This document shows positions 43,101 to 54,516 of a DNA stretch of 64,000 nt, one piece after another. Within the stretch, counting starts at the first letter, position 1. Every line of letters begins with the position of its first letter. The stretch comes from Rotaria socialis (Eukaryota > Rotifera > Eurotatoria > Philodinida > Philodinidae). Below the pieces are notes generated by a model. That model did no database searches. It worked only from the letters and a program-made list of their open reading frames with translations, and was not told the origin of the DNA. The DNA is taken from the NCBI GenBank assembly GCA_905331475.1, contig CAJNYU010002220.1, positions 248,001-312,000 on the forward strand, written 5' to 3'. A program made the translations under genes and the position numbers.

Positions 43101-43780
43101 TTGAATGAAAACTTTATTTCCTGATCAGAAACAAGGTCTTCTATCTGGTTCAATTCTTCTCTCAAATGTTTACTCGTCTTTGGGTAAATACGAGCAAGCA
43201 AAAAATCTTCGATATCATGAAAAAAAAGAATTAGGAGTGAAAGTAAAAATTGGTTTATCATGGACAGAAGTGTATGGCGAGCTAGTGGTAAAGTATTTCT
43301 GTTAAACGCTAAAATGAGAAGATAATTTGTCGACCTTTTAGAGGTTTAAAGCTCATGATCATTCTCATCCGCGATCATCAGAAATCTATGCTGAATTTGA
43401 TCGTTTATCATCTATCTTGATTAAATATAATTATAAATTTGATTCCACTTGGATAACTCGTCAAATGAATGAAGAAGAAACAATAGAATCTGTTTTATGT
43501 GGTCATAGTGAAAAATTAGCCATTGGTTTTAATTTAATCCAAAAGCCTATTCCAGAATTTATTCAAATTACTAAAAATCTTCGTGTTTGTGGTGATTGTC
43601 GTAAGTTAATATTGTTTTTTGTTTGTTATAATTTCAATTGTTCTTAATAATTATTTTATTTCAGATGAATTTACAAAACTTATAGCGAAATTTTATCAAC
43701 GTAATATTATTGTTCGTGATGCAAATCGTATCCATCATTTTTATCCAAATGGGCAATGTTCTTGTCAAGATCATTTCTAG
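37168..43780 (+). CDS. DYW-type pentatricopeptide-repeat protein (interrupted by one in-frame TGA)
   Basis: Twelve exons agree in phase: 37168-37537, 38269-38355, 38409-38708, 39713-40012, 40060-40359, 40411-40922, 40997-41078, 41139-41329, 41388-41481, 43040-43287, 43342-43600, 43665-43780 (952 codons before the final stop). Start could instead be Met at 37207, which begins a basic, acid-free leader suited to mitochondrial import. PPR repeats fill about residues 50-770; exons 3-6 carry repeated 100-codon units. An E-like region ([20 protein letters not shown]) precedes the DYW deaminase-type domain. That domain has HSEKLA (His883, Glu885), CGDCH (911-915) and the second zinc set in [11 protein letters not shown], and ends CQDHF rather than DYW. 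In plants this class edits organelle C to U. Codon 767 (43102-43104) is TGA where a CGA Arg codon would fit, so the DYW domain is reached only by read-through or in another allele. Likely acquired by transfer (inference). Confidence 0.92.
38719..39666. mobile_element. mariner-like non-autonomous element inside PPR intron 3
   Basis: Flanked by TA (38717-38718 and 39667-39668). Ends are weakly inverted: GGGTGTCCGGAAAATCATAA on the left against a right end that reads in complement GTGTTCAAAAAGTCATTAG. An internal inverted repeat is clear: 39112-39215 is the complement of about 39405-39530, both including TTATTGTTACGAA and TTTTCGAATTTTGACTT. It accounts for nearly all of the 1,004-bp intron. No transposase frame. 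Confidence 0.6.
39713..40922 (+). repeat. tandemly duplicated PPR exons with near-identical mini-introns
   Basis: Exons at 39713-40012, 40060-40359 and the first 300 nt of 40411-40922 are tandem copies. The introns between them are only 47 bp (40013-40059) and 51 bp (40360-40410) and almost identical, and the same intron 3' half precedes the first copy (39691-39712). The second and third copies are nearly identical at DNA level at their starts. Exon 38409-38708 is an older copy of exactly the same 300-nt length. Confidence 0.9.
41482..43039. other. 1,558-bp PPR intron, probably containing an insertion
   Basis: Much longer than the neighbouring introns. It has a mariner-like terminal sequence CAGCCAGTCCAAAAAGTATC at about 41657, but no matching opposite end was found. 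Small open frames (42322-42510 minus, 42581-42772 plus) carry no motif. Confidence 0.4.
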
Positions 43781-44688
43781 TAGTTGAGCAATAAAACTGA
43801 GAATTTCGTCGCTGAAAATAATCATGATTATTATTTACACTAAATAAAATTCTCTTGACCAATTTGTTGAATTTTTTTTTCTACCTTGACAATAGAGATC
43901 AGCGGAGTCGCACTATTTGATTCCTAAACCCGACCCGATTCCGAAAAAAATATTTTTTTCGATTCCGACTCCGGAAAACCCCTACTTTCTTTTGCAGCTT
44001 AGTGACATCTAATTCATATCAAATGTTTGATATTCTGAAAGGATATATAAGTAAATGAATCAATAAGGAACGAACAGTGCATATTGTCATAGAATTCATT
44101 TCTTTACGTTTGTTTTCGAAAGTAAAAACTATTATGAATAAAAAGCATTTAACTACCCAGTCAGACAAAAGTCTTCGAAAAACGCGTTATAACACGTTAA
44201 AACGCTGTTTTAATGAAATCTTAACGTGTTTTAACATGATACACGCATAAATATTTAACTCTTTCATGTTGAAACGCTTTGAGTAGCTGCCAAATTCGAG
44301 TTCGAATATAAACGAAATTTTCCAAAATTTTCATCAGCTCCGATCCATAGAAAGAAAAAGATTAACTTTCTGCTATACTTTCCTGTTAGAATAGGAAAAT
44401 AGGAAAACCTTTTTTTCATGAGGGTGTGGGCGTGTGTCTTGTTATATACCCTCATGCCCAGGCCCACCCATACCCCAAAATGTGAAATTATATAAAAACT
44501 CCTATTTTATTCAGCTTATTGGCGTCGAGATTACTTTCTATAAGATTACTATGATGTGGCAGGGGCGTGAATATAATGGAGCCCTACACCCCCTAGTTTT
44601 GAACATTTTATCTTGTATTTGTCAACGAAAGCGAAAAAATTGCTCTTTTAGGGACGCTTTAGCGTCGGATATACACGAACAAAGATGT
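43781..44688. other. no gene recognised
   Basis: PPR 3' flank, then sequence with unusual C-rich patches (43930-43985, degenerate GATTCCGACTCCG words) and a GGGTGTGGGCGTG patch near 44420. An open frame from 44434 runs into the foldback element and is not called as a gene. Confidence 0.45.
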
Positions 44689-45173
44689 GGTACCGCTGTG
44701 CAGAGGTGCAGAATCTACCCGTGTGCGCGTACGGCCGTGTGGGGAAAATTTTGCAAGCCTAAGCATCGGGGGAAATTTTTGGAAAAATATTTTCTCTTCT
44801 CAGCGTGCAGGGGCAAGTATTTTTCCAAACGAATCTTGTTTTATTTATATGTGCATGTGCATCGATTATATCATGCATCTTTCTTCTTTTATTTTATGTA
44901 AATTTTGAAAGAATCATCCATTTCTTACTCACGGTTTCAGTATATTCTTCTTTGTTTGACGCTGATGATGCGTCGCACTACTGTTTATCTTNAAGAACAA
45001 GTCATAGACTATTGACAATTTTTTTAAGGATATACCTACATCTTAAACGAGAATTCCTTGCTTTATTATTCAATTTTATAGTGGGGGAAATTTCCCGAAA
45101 AGAAAATTTCCGTGTGGGGAAATTTTGTATTTTTTCGGCAGATTCTGCACCCCTGCCGCTGTGAGGCGGTAAC
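44689..45173. mobile_element. foldback-type element containing one undetermined base
   Basis: Left end GGTACCGCTGTGCAGAGGTG continues into CAGAATCTACC. The right end is its imperfect complement, GGCAGATTCTGCACCCCTG followed by CCGCTGTGAGGCGGTAAC. GTGTGGGGAAA(A)TTTTG occurs inside both arms. Position 44992 is an N, the only one noticed, which may mark an assembly join in this repeat. Confidence 0.5.
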
Positions 45174-45384
45174 TCGACGTTTTTTCAACTCACGAGGAAC
45201 ATTCTGGTTGCATAGAAAATCTAAATTGAGTTTCTTACTGCAGAGCCTTTGAAAAAAATGTATACATCTAAAGATATATTTTTCTTCATAAGTGTTTTCA
45301 GAAAAGGAATCATATGACAAAAATAGCACATCATCAACATAATAATAATCAGCATGTGATGCACAAAACAAGAGAAAGTATTGT

Positions 45385-45594
45385 TTAGAGAGAACCCAAC
45401 GACGATGTTGTATGTTGTTGACTTAATGTTGAATAGCCCAATAATACCTCAGCCAACTTATGTTCCATTTGCTTATTTTCTTCAGAAATAAGCTGAAGAG
45501 TTTGTTTTTCATTAAGGGCATTCATTGATAACTTGACCATAATTTGATTGATCTTGGCATTAGATACACCAATCAATTCAAGAGCACGATCAAT
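45385..45594 (-). CDS. terminal exon of an unidentified coiled-coil protein
   Basis: A splice acceptor (TTTATTTAAG) at 45595 and up is followed by a 70-codon open frame, including the stop, with typical coding composition: ALELIGVSNAKINQIM, then a helix rich in Glu/Lys/Leu (EKQTLQLISEENKQMEHKLA), ending TTSSLGSL. Its upstream exons on the right were not recognised in the next 4 kb, so they are distant or the gene is a remnant. Family unknown. Confidence 0.4.
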   Translation of the reverse strand: MDRALELIGVSNAKINQIMVKLSMNALNEKQTLQLISEENKQMEHKLAEVLLGYSTLSQQHTTSSLGSL

Positions 45595-48500
45595 CTTAAA
45601 TAAAAAAGAGATTATTAAATTACACAATATGATCGAGAAACAAGCTGAAAATTACATATATATTTTGACTCTTATTTCACAAACAATGAAATCTACTCAT
45701 CATTGATAATATTCAACGAGTAACAAATATTCATCTTTATTTAAGATAAAGAATTTTATTTTACGCAACTTATATTTATTTTTAAAAGATGCATATTTAT
45801 CCGCCTGAGTTCTTTATTTCAAATGCATACTAAATATGAACCATGAAGAACTAAGATTTAATTAATTCCATTACTACGGTAGCAACTTCTTAATGAATCA
45901 AACTATCTCTCAAGCTCCATTATAGAAAATATTCATAACTTGTGATGAAGTTTGCCTACATCTATACGATTATATCGATATATAACAGGGTGAATATCTG
46001 TAGGTTGAAAACTTTTTGAAATTTTTGCCAAAGAGTTGATACTATTCTATAGAAATAATTTCATTAAACATATTTTGCCGAAATCTACTGAAAAAATCAA
46101 TCTACAATAAGGTATTTATAAAGTATCTAGTTACAGTATAAACTTTAACTAACTATTAAAAACAAGAGAAAAAAATTCATGAAATTCAATAAAAATTTTG
46201 AAAAAAAGATTCAAATAAGAAATTCAATATATTTAAATCAGTATAGAATAAATAAGAACATCGATTTTGCTAAATTACGATCAATATGTTTTATTTAGAA
46301 CAAATATTTCCAACTCCAAATATAAAGAACAAAACTTATTCCATTCAATTCTTAGTTAGCTTTCAAAAGTTTATGTTTTTCTACTGATCTGGTTCATTAT
46401 CTTATAGCTCCGATTGACATAAAAAATTTCAAAATATGTTCTTATAATATGCAAAGAATTGTTGAATCATATCTGTTTATTTTATGTAGTAAAGGAGAAT
46501 TTTATATTTTCTAGTTTTCGCTGCTGAATTTTCTTTATGTTGGTGCCATATAAAATCGAAGTCATTTAGAAGCGGTAAAATATCTATATAGCACAGATCA
46601 TTTTTCTGGCACAATCTGAACTGTTATAAAAAATCTTTAAATTGAAACTGTTTGTTCAACATAAAACGTATTTTTATATACTATCTACAATATGAGTTTG
46701 AGTATTATTATTATTATTATTCTTACTATTATTATTATGGTACCAAGACAGAATAGGTTAGGCGCATGCAAACATAAAAGAATATGAGTGCCACAGTGTT
46801 GTCATTATGAATTGGTATCAAATGGGTAAAGAATGACTATCGCAAAGTGAACTGACTATTTGGTTGACTATTTCCACCTCTAACTCTAAGATTGCATAAA
46901 TGTAATCATTATCATATTCACTGAACTCAATGAAAGAAACCCTTTTCATTAATTTTGTTTAAACCTAGTTATTCTTAAAAGAATTCTGCAATTCGATCAG
47001 GTATTTAGATCAATCGCACACTTCAATTTTCGAGAATTTGTTTCTATACACGAGAGAATATCAAGTCACAATAGAGTATGAAGTTGTCTCCCAAATAAAT
47101 TTGTAACAACTGTCCCTATTTTAATGTAAGTGGATGTCATTTCTATTTAACTACAACATTTTCTAAAATCTCTACATCGTAATTGAATGATTTCTTAAAA
47201 ACAAAGAAGAGGATTAGTTTTTAAAAGCTATATATTCAATCTAAGAATTTTTGAACGATAAAAAAGAAGTTTAAAATAGACCTTTTCTTCTTGAATAGCC
47301 ATGTTCTTATATAAATTGACTTATTATGTAATGATTTTTTTTCAAATAATAGTTTTGTGTGGTATGCCTTTCATGAACAAGGAAAATAATCGAGTGAGCA
47401 AAAGATCGTAAGGGAAGGCATGTGGAACACTACGATTTTTTAGAACGAGAAAGAAATATTCTATTTGTTTTCTGCCAATGAATGAGTGAGTATTGATGAA
47501 AGAAGAAAAGGTCATCCTATTATATCTAGAGGTCATCCAAAACATAGACAAAAAAAATGTCTAGAAAGTTAATATTTCATTGTTCTATACAACTATGAAA
47601 AACAATATGTTTTCGTAGGTTATGTTGTTTTGAAGCCTTGGAAATCATTTCATCTCTACTAATCTCTCATGGTGTGTTTAAGTTTCTTCAAATTTTCGCG
47701 ATTAATTTTAACTCTTTCGAAGTCTCTGAAGTAGTATCAGTTCACTTCTAAATTTTCTTGAATTCTTTATTATATCTTTTTGTTTGCTTTTTTTCTCCTA
47801 CACGACAATAAATTTACAATTATCGAAGATTCGAGAGAATATCATAAAACAGTCATTTTCTTTTTTTTTAAGGACAAATAAAAATATCTGAACAAGCAGC
47901 TTTGTTAGCCAGCCAATACTAGTTTAGCTCCGTGTTATTAAATCTATATGTGATAACTCATAAAAACAATTCGTTCCCAAAAATTAAATTTATTATATAT
48001 ATATATGCGTGTTTGCTTATTTATGTATTTATTTTTAAAAAAATCTATTAATTAGAAATTTTATTTTTCTTATTATTCCCTCCAAAATAGTAGAAGAATC
48101 AATCGGTCTATAAAGTTATCTACGACAGAAATATTCTACTATTCTGTCTTTCAAATTTTCATGAGCGACAGTTTTCTAGGAACAAAGATTATATCATTAT
48201 GAGACAAAACATGCACCTCATGATAGAGAATACTTGTTAAATTCTGAATAGAAATAATTAAACAATTAATTTAATGTGAGAGTCTTCATTCATCTGAAAT
48301 ATATTAGTTAGCTACGATGAATAATATAACATATTATTCTTGCTCCTTGGCATTTCACTTATCGGATTAATGATGTCATCAACTCGTATTAAAATTTTAA
48401 TCCAAACACAAAATCATACTTAAATATTTTCTGTTGGCAGAATTTCATTATATTCTATTCGCTATATTGATGATTTAGTTCGAGAAACTTATGAACAAAA

Positions 48501-49734
48501 GTCAAATCAAAAATAGATCTAGTTTGCCATCTTTGGCAAAGCACATAATTAAACGTGACCATTTTTGAATAGATACCGACTAATTAAAACATTATTGAGA
48601 AACTGTCAAAGTGTATTGTATTAAACGGCTCGTAGTAGAAGACTAATTCTTTTTTTCGATTAGGTAGAGTAATGGTTTATAGTTTACAATGACATCTTTC
48701 GCAGACTTGTATTTATAAATTAGAAGTCAAATCTATCCAATTTGTTTAAAATGCCTAATAGCAATGCTGGAAATTTCTACAAATATTTTTGTGTATTCTT
48801 TTCGAAATTCGAATATATTGTCCTCTTGTCTTATATGTAAAAGTTTTGGTGAGTTCTATACATCGCATAGAAAACAATATATCCTCCTGATACAGATACA
48901 AATCATTCTCATTCATTACCTCGTTTGGTTTTTGTCATTTATCATTGGCAGATAATACTATAATTTTTGCCTTATGAAAACTCTTATGTCAATCGTTCAC
49001 GAATATTATTATAATCGGCGACTTTTCTCATAAAAAAATTAAGCAAGATCAACTGCAATAAATCAAGTTTTGCCGAGCTAGAAGACTGCATACAGAAACC
49101 TTGCTAAACAGTTTCTTCAAATTAAATTAAATACTTGGAGTTGTAAAGCTTTTTGTTGAAGCAGTTTCGCAATGCATATACCAACATAATTGTTAGTAAT
49201 TGAATCTCCGTAGGGAAAACTACGTTTGAGCTGATTTTTTTCTAAGCGAACTTTAAGCAACCATAACCTAGCAGTCTTTATAGTTCGCAAGTATATATGC
49301 CTTTGTTGAAATGCATACTTTTCTCGCTATAAAAATAGTTTTACAAAAATTTTTTTTTTTAATTTTTAGAAGTCAAATCGTTTTCTCTACTGCTCTGTAA
49401 ACACAAGCCTTGGAAACGTACCCTAGCGATCTAAAACCATATACTATCTATTCAAAAAAATAAGATTAGTTTTCTATCACTTTTTGTCTGAACACAATAG
49501 AGTCTGATTTTTTTCCAGAAAATTTTCCTTCATTTGCTAGTATCAGTATGAGATGTACGCGAGAGAACTCTTACAACTGTAATTATGTAATCTCCTTAAA
49601 AATTTTCAAGCGATTCAGTGATTTAAAAAACTATTTATTCTAATATTGTATAAGCTCTATCGAAATATTCTAAATATATCTATGGATGATAGTACAATAG
49701 TTGATATAAATTTTTATTCTCTTCACTAGCTAAG
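45595..49734. other. 4.1-kb stretch without a recognised gene
   Basis: Very AT-rich. Contains an ATT/TTA microsatellite at about 46706-46737 and T-rich runs. Small open frames (47342-47551 minus, 48764-48955 plus) show no motif. It could hold large introns of the gene ending at 45385. Confidence 0.45.
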
Positions 49735-50077
49735 TCACATGCAAAAACGAAAATCAATACGAACTTTATCTTCTCGTGGTATGAAGATTGCTTTCGTTGA
49801 GCATCTTTCGTATAGAGATGCAAATAAACCATGGTGCAACTCTTCTACATGACTCCACAATTCGTTCTTTTGGCTACGGGTTAAATCATCTTCATCGGCG
49901 AGAAGTGCTATATTAAAGCCACAATTATTGTCAGGGCATTTTATACTGCCATTAGGAGCTAAATTAATGAGCGAAAGCGAATGAAACAATACTGAATCAG
50001 ATATTAATCTATATGAACTTACTTGAATCAAAACGAAAGATGTTGAAAATTTCAACATTAAAGTTTGGTTGATTCAT
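49735..50077 (-). CDS. 92-aa putative zinc-binding small protein
   Basis: Two exons, 50077-50023 and 49958-49735, joined across a 64-bp GT-AG intron give 92 aa. A longer single-exon reading from 50058 would ignore good splice sites and loses the match of frame. The protein has CPDNNC (Cys26, Cys31) and WSHVEELHH (His55, His60/61), a spacing that could bind one zinc ion in a C2H2-like way, though the inter-pair distance of 23 residues is long. Acidic loop LLADEDDLTRSQ between. No signal peptide. I do not recognise the family. Confidence 0.55.
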
Positions 50078-50350
50078 CTTTATTTTATTTTTTTAAACTT
50101 ATATTTAAATTAAAAATACTTATACAAACAAAGAAACAATAATCGGTAATGATGTAAAACAATGATTGTCTTTCACTAAGCGAATGAATATAGAAAATTG
50201 GAAATTTTATTTATTCTATAACTACTTTCTTTCTACTTTCGTCGGATAGTTAATTTAACATTATGAAAACAAAGCGGACGAGGTGAAAGGTCATAATTAT
50301 ATTTTATCATGTTTTCTTTCTTTTTCCTTTAGTTCATGGTCAAGGGCAAT

Positions 50351-50650
50351 CTAGATACAATTTTCTTCGTAGACATTGTGATCCTGGCCAATTTCGTCTT
50401 TTTCTTCTTTATCGATATTTTCCATCGCTGATTGTATATTATAAACTTTGCTAGTTATTTTAATTCTTGATTTGCTTTTAAGATTGTAAAAGATATTTTT
50501 CTCTGCAGACAATGACATATTGAAAAATCTTTTCTCGTAGATTAAACAATATTCTTTCTTAAACAGTTTATTCAGCTGAGATATCTTTCCGTATAGCTCA
50601 TAGTCGTGCGTTTGGTATCCCATCAAGTCAAGATGATTAACATATCTCAT
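50351..50650 (-). CDS. hypothetical 99-aa open frame
   Basis: A Lys/Glu-rich open frame, MRYVNHLDLMGYQTHDYELY at the start and NIDKEEKDEIGQDHNVYEEN near the end. An acceptor-like TTAATTTAG lies just upstream (about 50661), so it may be the last exon of a longer gene. It lies 274 bp from the 92-aa gene on the same strand. No family recognised. Confidence 0.3.
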   Translation of the reverse strand: MRYVNHLDLMGYQTHDYELYGKISQLNKLFKKEYCLIYEKRFFNMSLSAEKNIFYNLKSKSRIKITSKVYNIQSAMENIDKEEKDEIGQDHNVYEENCI

Positions 50651-51415
50651 ATCGAACGTCTAAATTAATATATAAATCATAATAACTGTAGTTAAATTAT
50701 TCGAAACAGATTTCACAGTTACGAAAACAAAATTCTCTATACTGTTAAATGCATTATAGAAGGATGTAAAAATTGAGTCTTCGAAAGTTGCGAATGAAAA
50801 TTAGCTCACTTTGTGAAAGATTTATAGTTATAATGTAATTGATAAAAAAATATACTGAAATAACAAAACCTTCATTTAAATTGTACAATTATCAACATAC
50901 TAATTAGAATGTAAACTAAAGATAGTGCAGAGTCAAGAATTTAGAATGTGTTAATATTTTTAGTAATAAAGAAAACATCTTATCTCAATCCTTAACCTGC
51001 ATTTCACAGACATATGAACCCCTTAATATATTTGTAGTTTTCATGTTTTTTTTTCTAGAAAATTTATTATCAAAACCAAAATTTCGGTGTTGATTTGCTA
51101 ATCATAATAAGGATTCGTATAAAAATCAATGAATTGATTTTATATTCATGTTGTCTTAAATCGATTATTTTCTCTACTATTTTATCTGACAGATTAAAAC
51201 AATAGTTTTCATGTAAATATTTGATTAGCAAAATTCAAAGTAATGCGTGCAGCATTCGATAATTAGTCTGGTATCTCGTCTATGTAATTCATAGTACATA
51301 TGTACATGTAACTGCAAACGATGTCAGTTACAAATATACTAAAGACAGTAAACTTCTTTTTTCAACAAAACAAAAGATTGCTTAAAAATATATATTTTTC
51401 AAATTGATGATAATA
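50651..51415. other. no gene recognised
   Basis: AT-rich spacer. No coding or RNA signal. Confidence 0.5.
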
Positions 51416-52426
51416 CTATCCACATTCATCTTCAAGAATATTCATAGTATGATGGTTGCCTGTCGGCAGTTCACCTTCGGGATTTCGTTTACGATTTCTT
51501 TCGCTTAATTTCCCAAATAAACGTTCTGCTTTAACAAGAAGTGTGAAAACGTCTCTATGTGCTCCACCTTTTTTAACACCCATATGAGCACAACAAATAT
51601 TTTCAAAAGGCCAATCATTCAACATATCCCGCATCCAGTCACGAAATAAATATGGAGCATCACTTGTCGGATGAAGACCAACATTCTTGATTGATGGATG
51701 AAAAGCCATAGTACCATCTTTATAACCAAATAATTTGAGTAAAAAATTAGACTTTTCTGCATAAATAATTGTATCATCAACGTGAAGAGTAGCAGATGCT
51801 CGATGGTAGACAAAGACACTTGAAAAATGATTCGATGATTCAGGTTGTGGATTAATAAATTCGGCACCTAGAAACAAAAAAACAACAAACAGTTTATAAT
51901 TTTTTTGATAAAATTTGAACAACATTTGAAATAAGTGAATTTAAACTATGAAATTTCAAACTGATTACATTTATAACTTACCTGCCGGGAAACGCAATTC
52001 TACATCTGGTTCCCATTTTTTTCTCACATCACAATCATGAAGATTTCCAATCCATGGAATATGTGTTAATCGACGTAAATGTCTTGGTGTTCCATAATAA
52101 GCTGCATTTGGATATGATTCGTAGAACGCTGGGAATGATAAAGTATGAAATGGATGTGTACCTATTACAGCTTCAATTTTGTCTCCATTATCTGTTAAAT
52201 GATTAATTTCTTGTCGAAGTTTATCATTGAGTTCAATTGTATCGATAACAAGAAATTTTCCGCTATGTAATTGAATAAATGACATGTGTGTTTCAATATC
52301 AACTAGTTTAGCGAGAATTTTAAAACGACCACGAACATTCCAAAATCCAGAGCCAATTTGATGTAATTCATTTTTATCACTATGCTGAATGGGATTTAGA
52401 TTTTGACAATATAAGACTGTAGGCAT
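51416..52426 (-). CDS. metallo-beta-lactamase-fold-like protein of unknown function
   Basis: Two exons, 52426-51982 and 51867-51416, give 298 aa. The start MPTVLYCQ is chosen because a strong acceptor (TTTTTTTCAG) lies 37 bp upstream, so the frame beyond it is probably not coding; a 5' exon may exist. The N-terminal half shows the beta-strand pattern of MBL-like proteins: GSGFWNVRG, HMSFIQLHSGKFLVIDT, AVIGTHPFHTLSFPAFYESY (His91, His94), YYGTPRHLRR. The second half has HVDDTI (177-182) after FVYHRASATL. This is a conserved eukaryotic/protist hypothetical family, by my recollection. The full HxHxDH zinc motif is not present, so hydrolase activity is doubtful. Confidence 0.8.
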
Positions 52427-54516
52427 CGTACCAAATATCAAAACGAGAGATCTGAAAAAAACATCATATGTTTGTCTTCTATAAAAAAAAAACGACACGT
52501 CTACAAAATAATTGATCTATTGAATTTGTATATGGATGAAGCCATATCTATGCTCGTAATACATGATTAGAATCGCTTCGACACAAAAATAAATGACTTA
52601 GCTATTTGACATTGTTTGTTGAAGAACGACAACCATCACACTAATCGATATAAATCTTTGATAAAAACTAACTAAAGAATAAAAAAAATCGCTGGAGGTA
52701 GTATTTTTTTTATCTTTATTTCACCAGTTAAAGAAAAAAAGAACGCATCACATATTTTTATCTCGTGTGCCATTATAACGATATGACTATAAAGAATGAC
52801 GCCTTCCGTAGTTTCATGATATTTTCTTGATTGTCTATCGCCGATACATGATTTTTCTTTTTTCAAATGACCTGTCATTCCATCCTCTACGAAATTCTGT
52901 AAAAGCATTCGCTGAAACAAAGGGCTATGTTGAAAAATTCAATAGAAAAGATTACGATAAACGAGAAAAATGTTTTTTTTCAGATAGCTTTTTCTTCTTT
53001 TCTCTTTCTCAAGAGATATGATTTATATTTTGAATCAATGAAGTAAAATTATCATATTGTACTCCTTAAAAATGCAAGCTTTTATTTCTAGATTCTGCTG
53101 TTTATATCCATATTTTGCTCTGCTCAAAGACAAATGACTACTTGATTGTGTTGAAGTAGTGACATTGTTTTACAATCAAACTATTTGGGTTAAAATGCGC
53201 GCATGAAAATCAAAGTTGGATCTCTTAGTTCTTAGTATCATCAATATCGCATTTATTCACCAAACTTTTATCTGAGAACACTTCGATGATCATAGAAGCA
53301 AAGATTACATCTAAAAAAAATGTGGAAAAGCTCTTTTCTGGTCAATCAGACAGTTTTTTAATCAATATAAAAGTGAAATTATTTTTCAAAACAAAAGATA
53401 CTGAAAAATGCACCATTTTCTTTTATCGGAATCTTGCCCGCAGGACTTCAAAATTATCGATCATAGTAAAGCTCCCTAGAAGACTTTGAAGAGAATTGCA
53501 ATGGAAAAATAAAAGAAACTTAATTTTTCGAAGATATTGAAATATAAGATAAAAAAGGAAACTGCAAACAGAGTTAAATTCGCTTTACAACAAAATTTCA
53601 TCACATCAAATGATAAAAATTTGAATCTTTTGCTTGAAAAAAAGAGAAAGAAAATTGGAATTATCGATATATTAATTGAAACAATGTTGCTTATATTAGT
53701 TATGATGCAGCAATAAAATAAATCCTGCCATATGCATATAGCCTACAAACATATTATTGGCACGGTACTACCGGTCGAAGTCGAAAGGATTATTTTTCAT
53801 AACTTGCTATGACTTTTTGCTACGTATTTTTATATTTATTAAAGCAATATCTTAATAGATTATATTATCGAAATCATATAATTGATTCATTACTACAGTT
53901 TCAGATAAAATATGCAATTTTTATCTCGCATTGATAAACATAGTCATTACTTTTTGAACACATAACTAGATAATTCTTACTTTTAAAGAAAAGTATTTTG
54001 AAAATCTTGTCGAACACATGAATATTTTATTTCAATCTATTGCTTAAAACTAGATAGAGATTGTGATTTTTATCAAGAGCTGTTTACGTACAACGACGAT
54101 ATTGTTTGAAAATTATCGATGTAGATTCAGTAGTGACAAAACAATATTTTCAAAACAAAATCGACAACTATTTAGTTATTTTATGCCACTTATTGCATTG
54201 ATGCATTAAACTAATTACTTGATACATCTAATTAAATAATGTAAATGATTCATTTGAGTTTTGAAAAAGTTTCTAAATAATTAGGGATGATCGCTTTGAA
54301 ACAAGAATAATCTTGCGAATTTTTCATTATATTATGTTTCACCTGCCCATAATAAATACATTAAATAGTGTGAATCATCACTTATTCAAGAAAAATTCTT
54401 ATCTAATTCATAATGTTTTGATTTTGATTTAAAAATTAATAAAAACAATTTTTTTAAAGAAAAATATATTTATTTGAAAAACAAAAACCATACGTAACAA
54501 AGTTTCATGCTAGGAT
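52427..54516. other. 2.1-kb stretch without a recognised gene
   Basis: AT-rich. Small open frames at 52672-52920 (minus), 52827-53021 and 53286-53489 (plus) have no motif or splice support. Confidence 0.5.

Noticed and set aside
44434-44901. 155-codon open frame on the plus strand, with two further overlapping frames
   Set aside because: It runs across the edge of a foldback repeat, has no family motif, and its composition follows the GC-richer repeat.
51619-51867. Second minus-strand frame within the MBL-like gene
   Set aside because: Alternate frame of the second exon; the longer frame continues the conserved pattern from exon 1.
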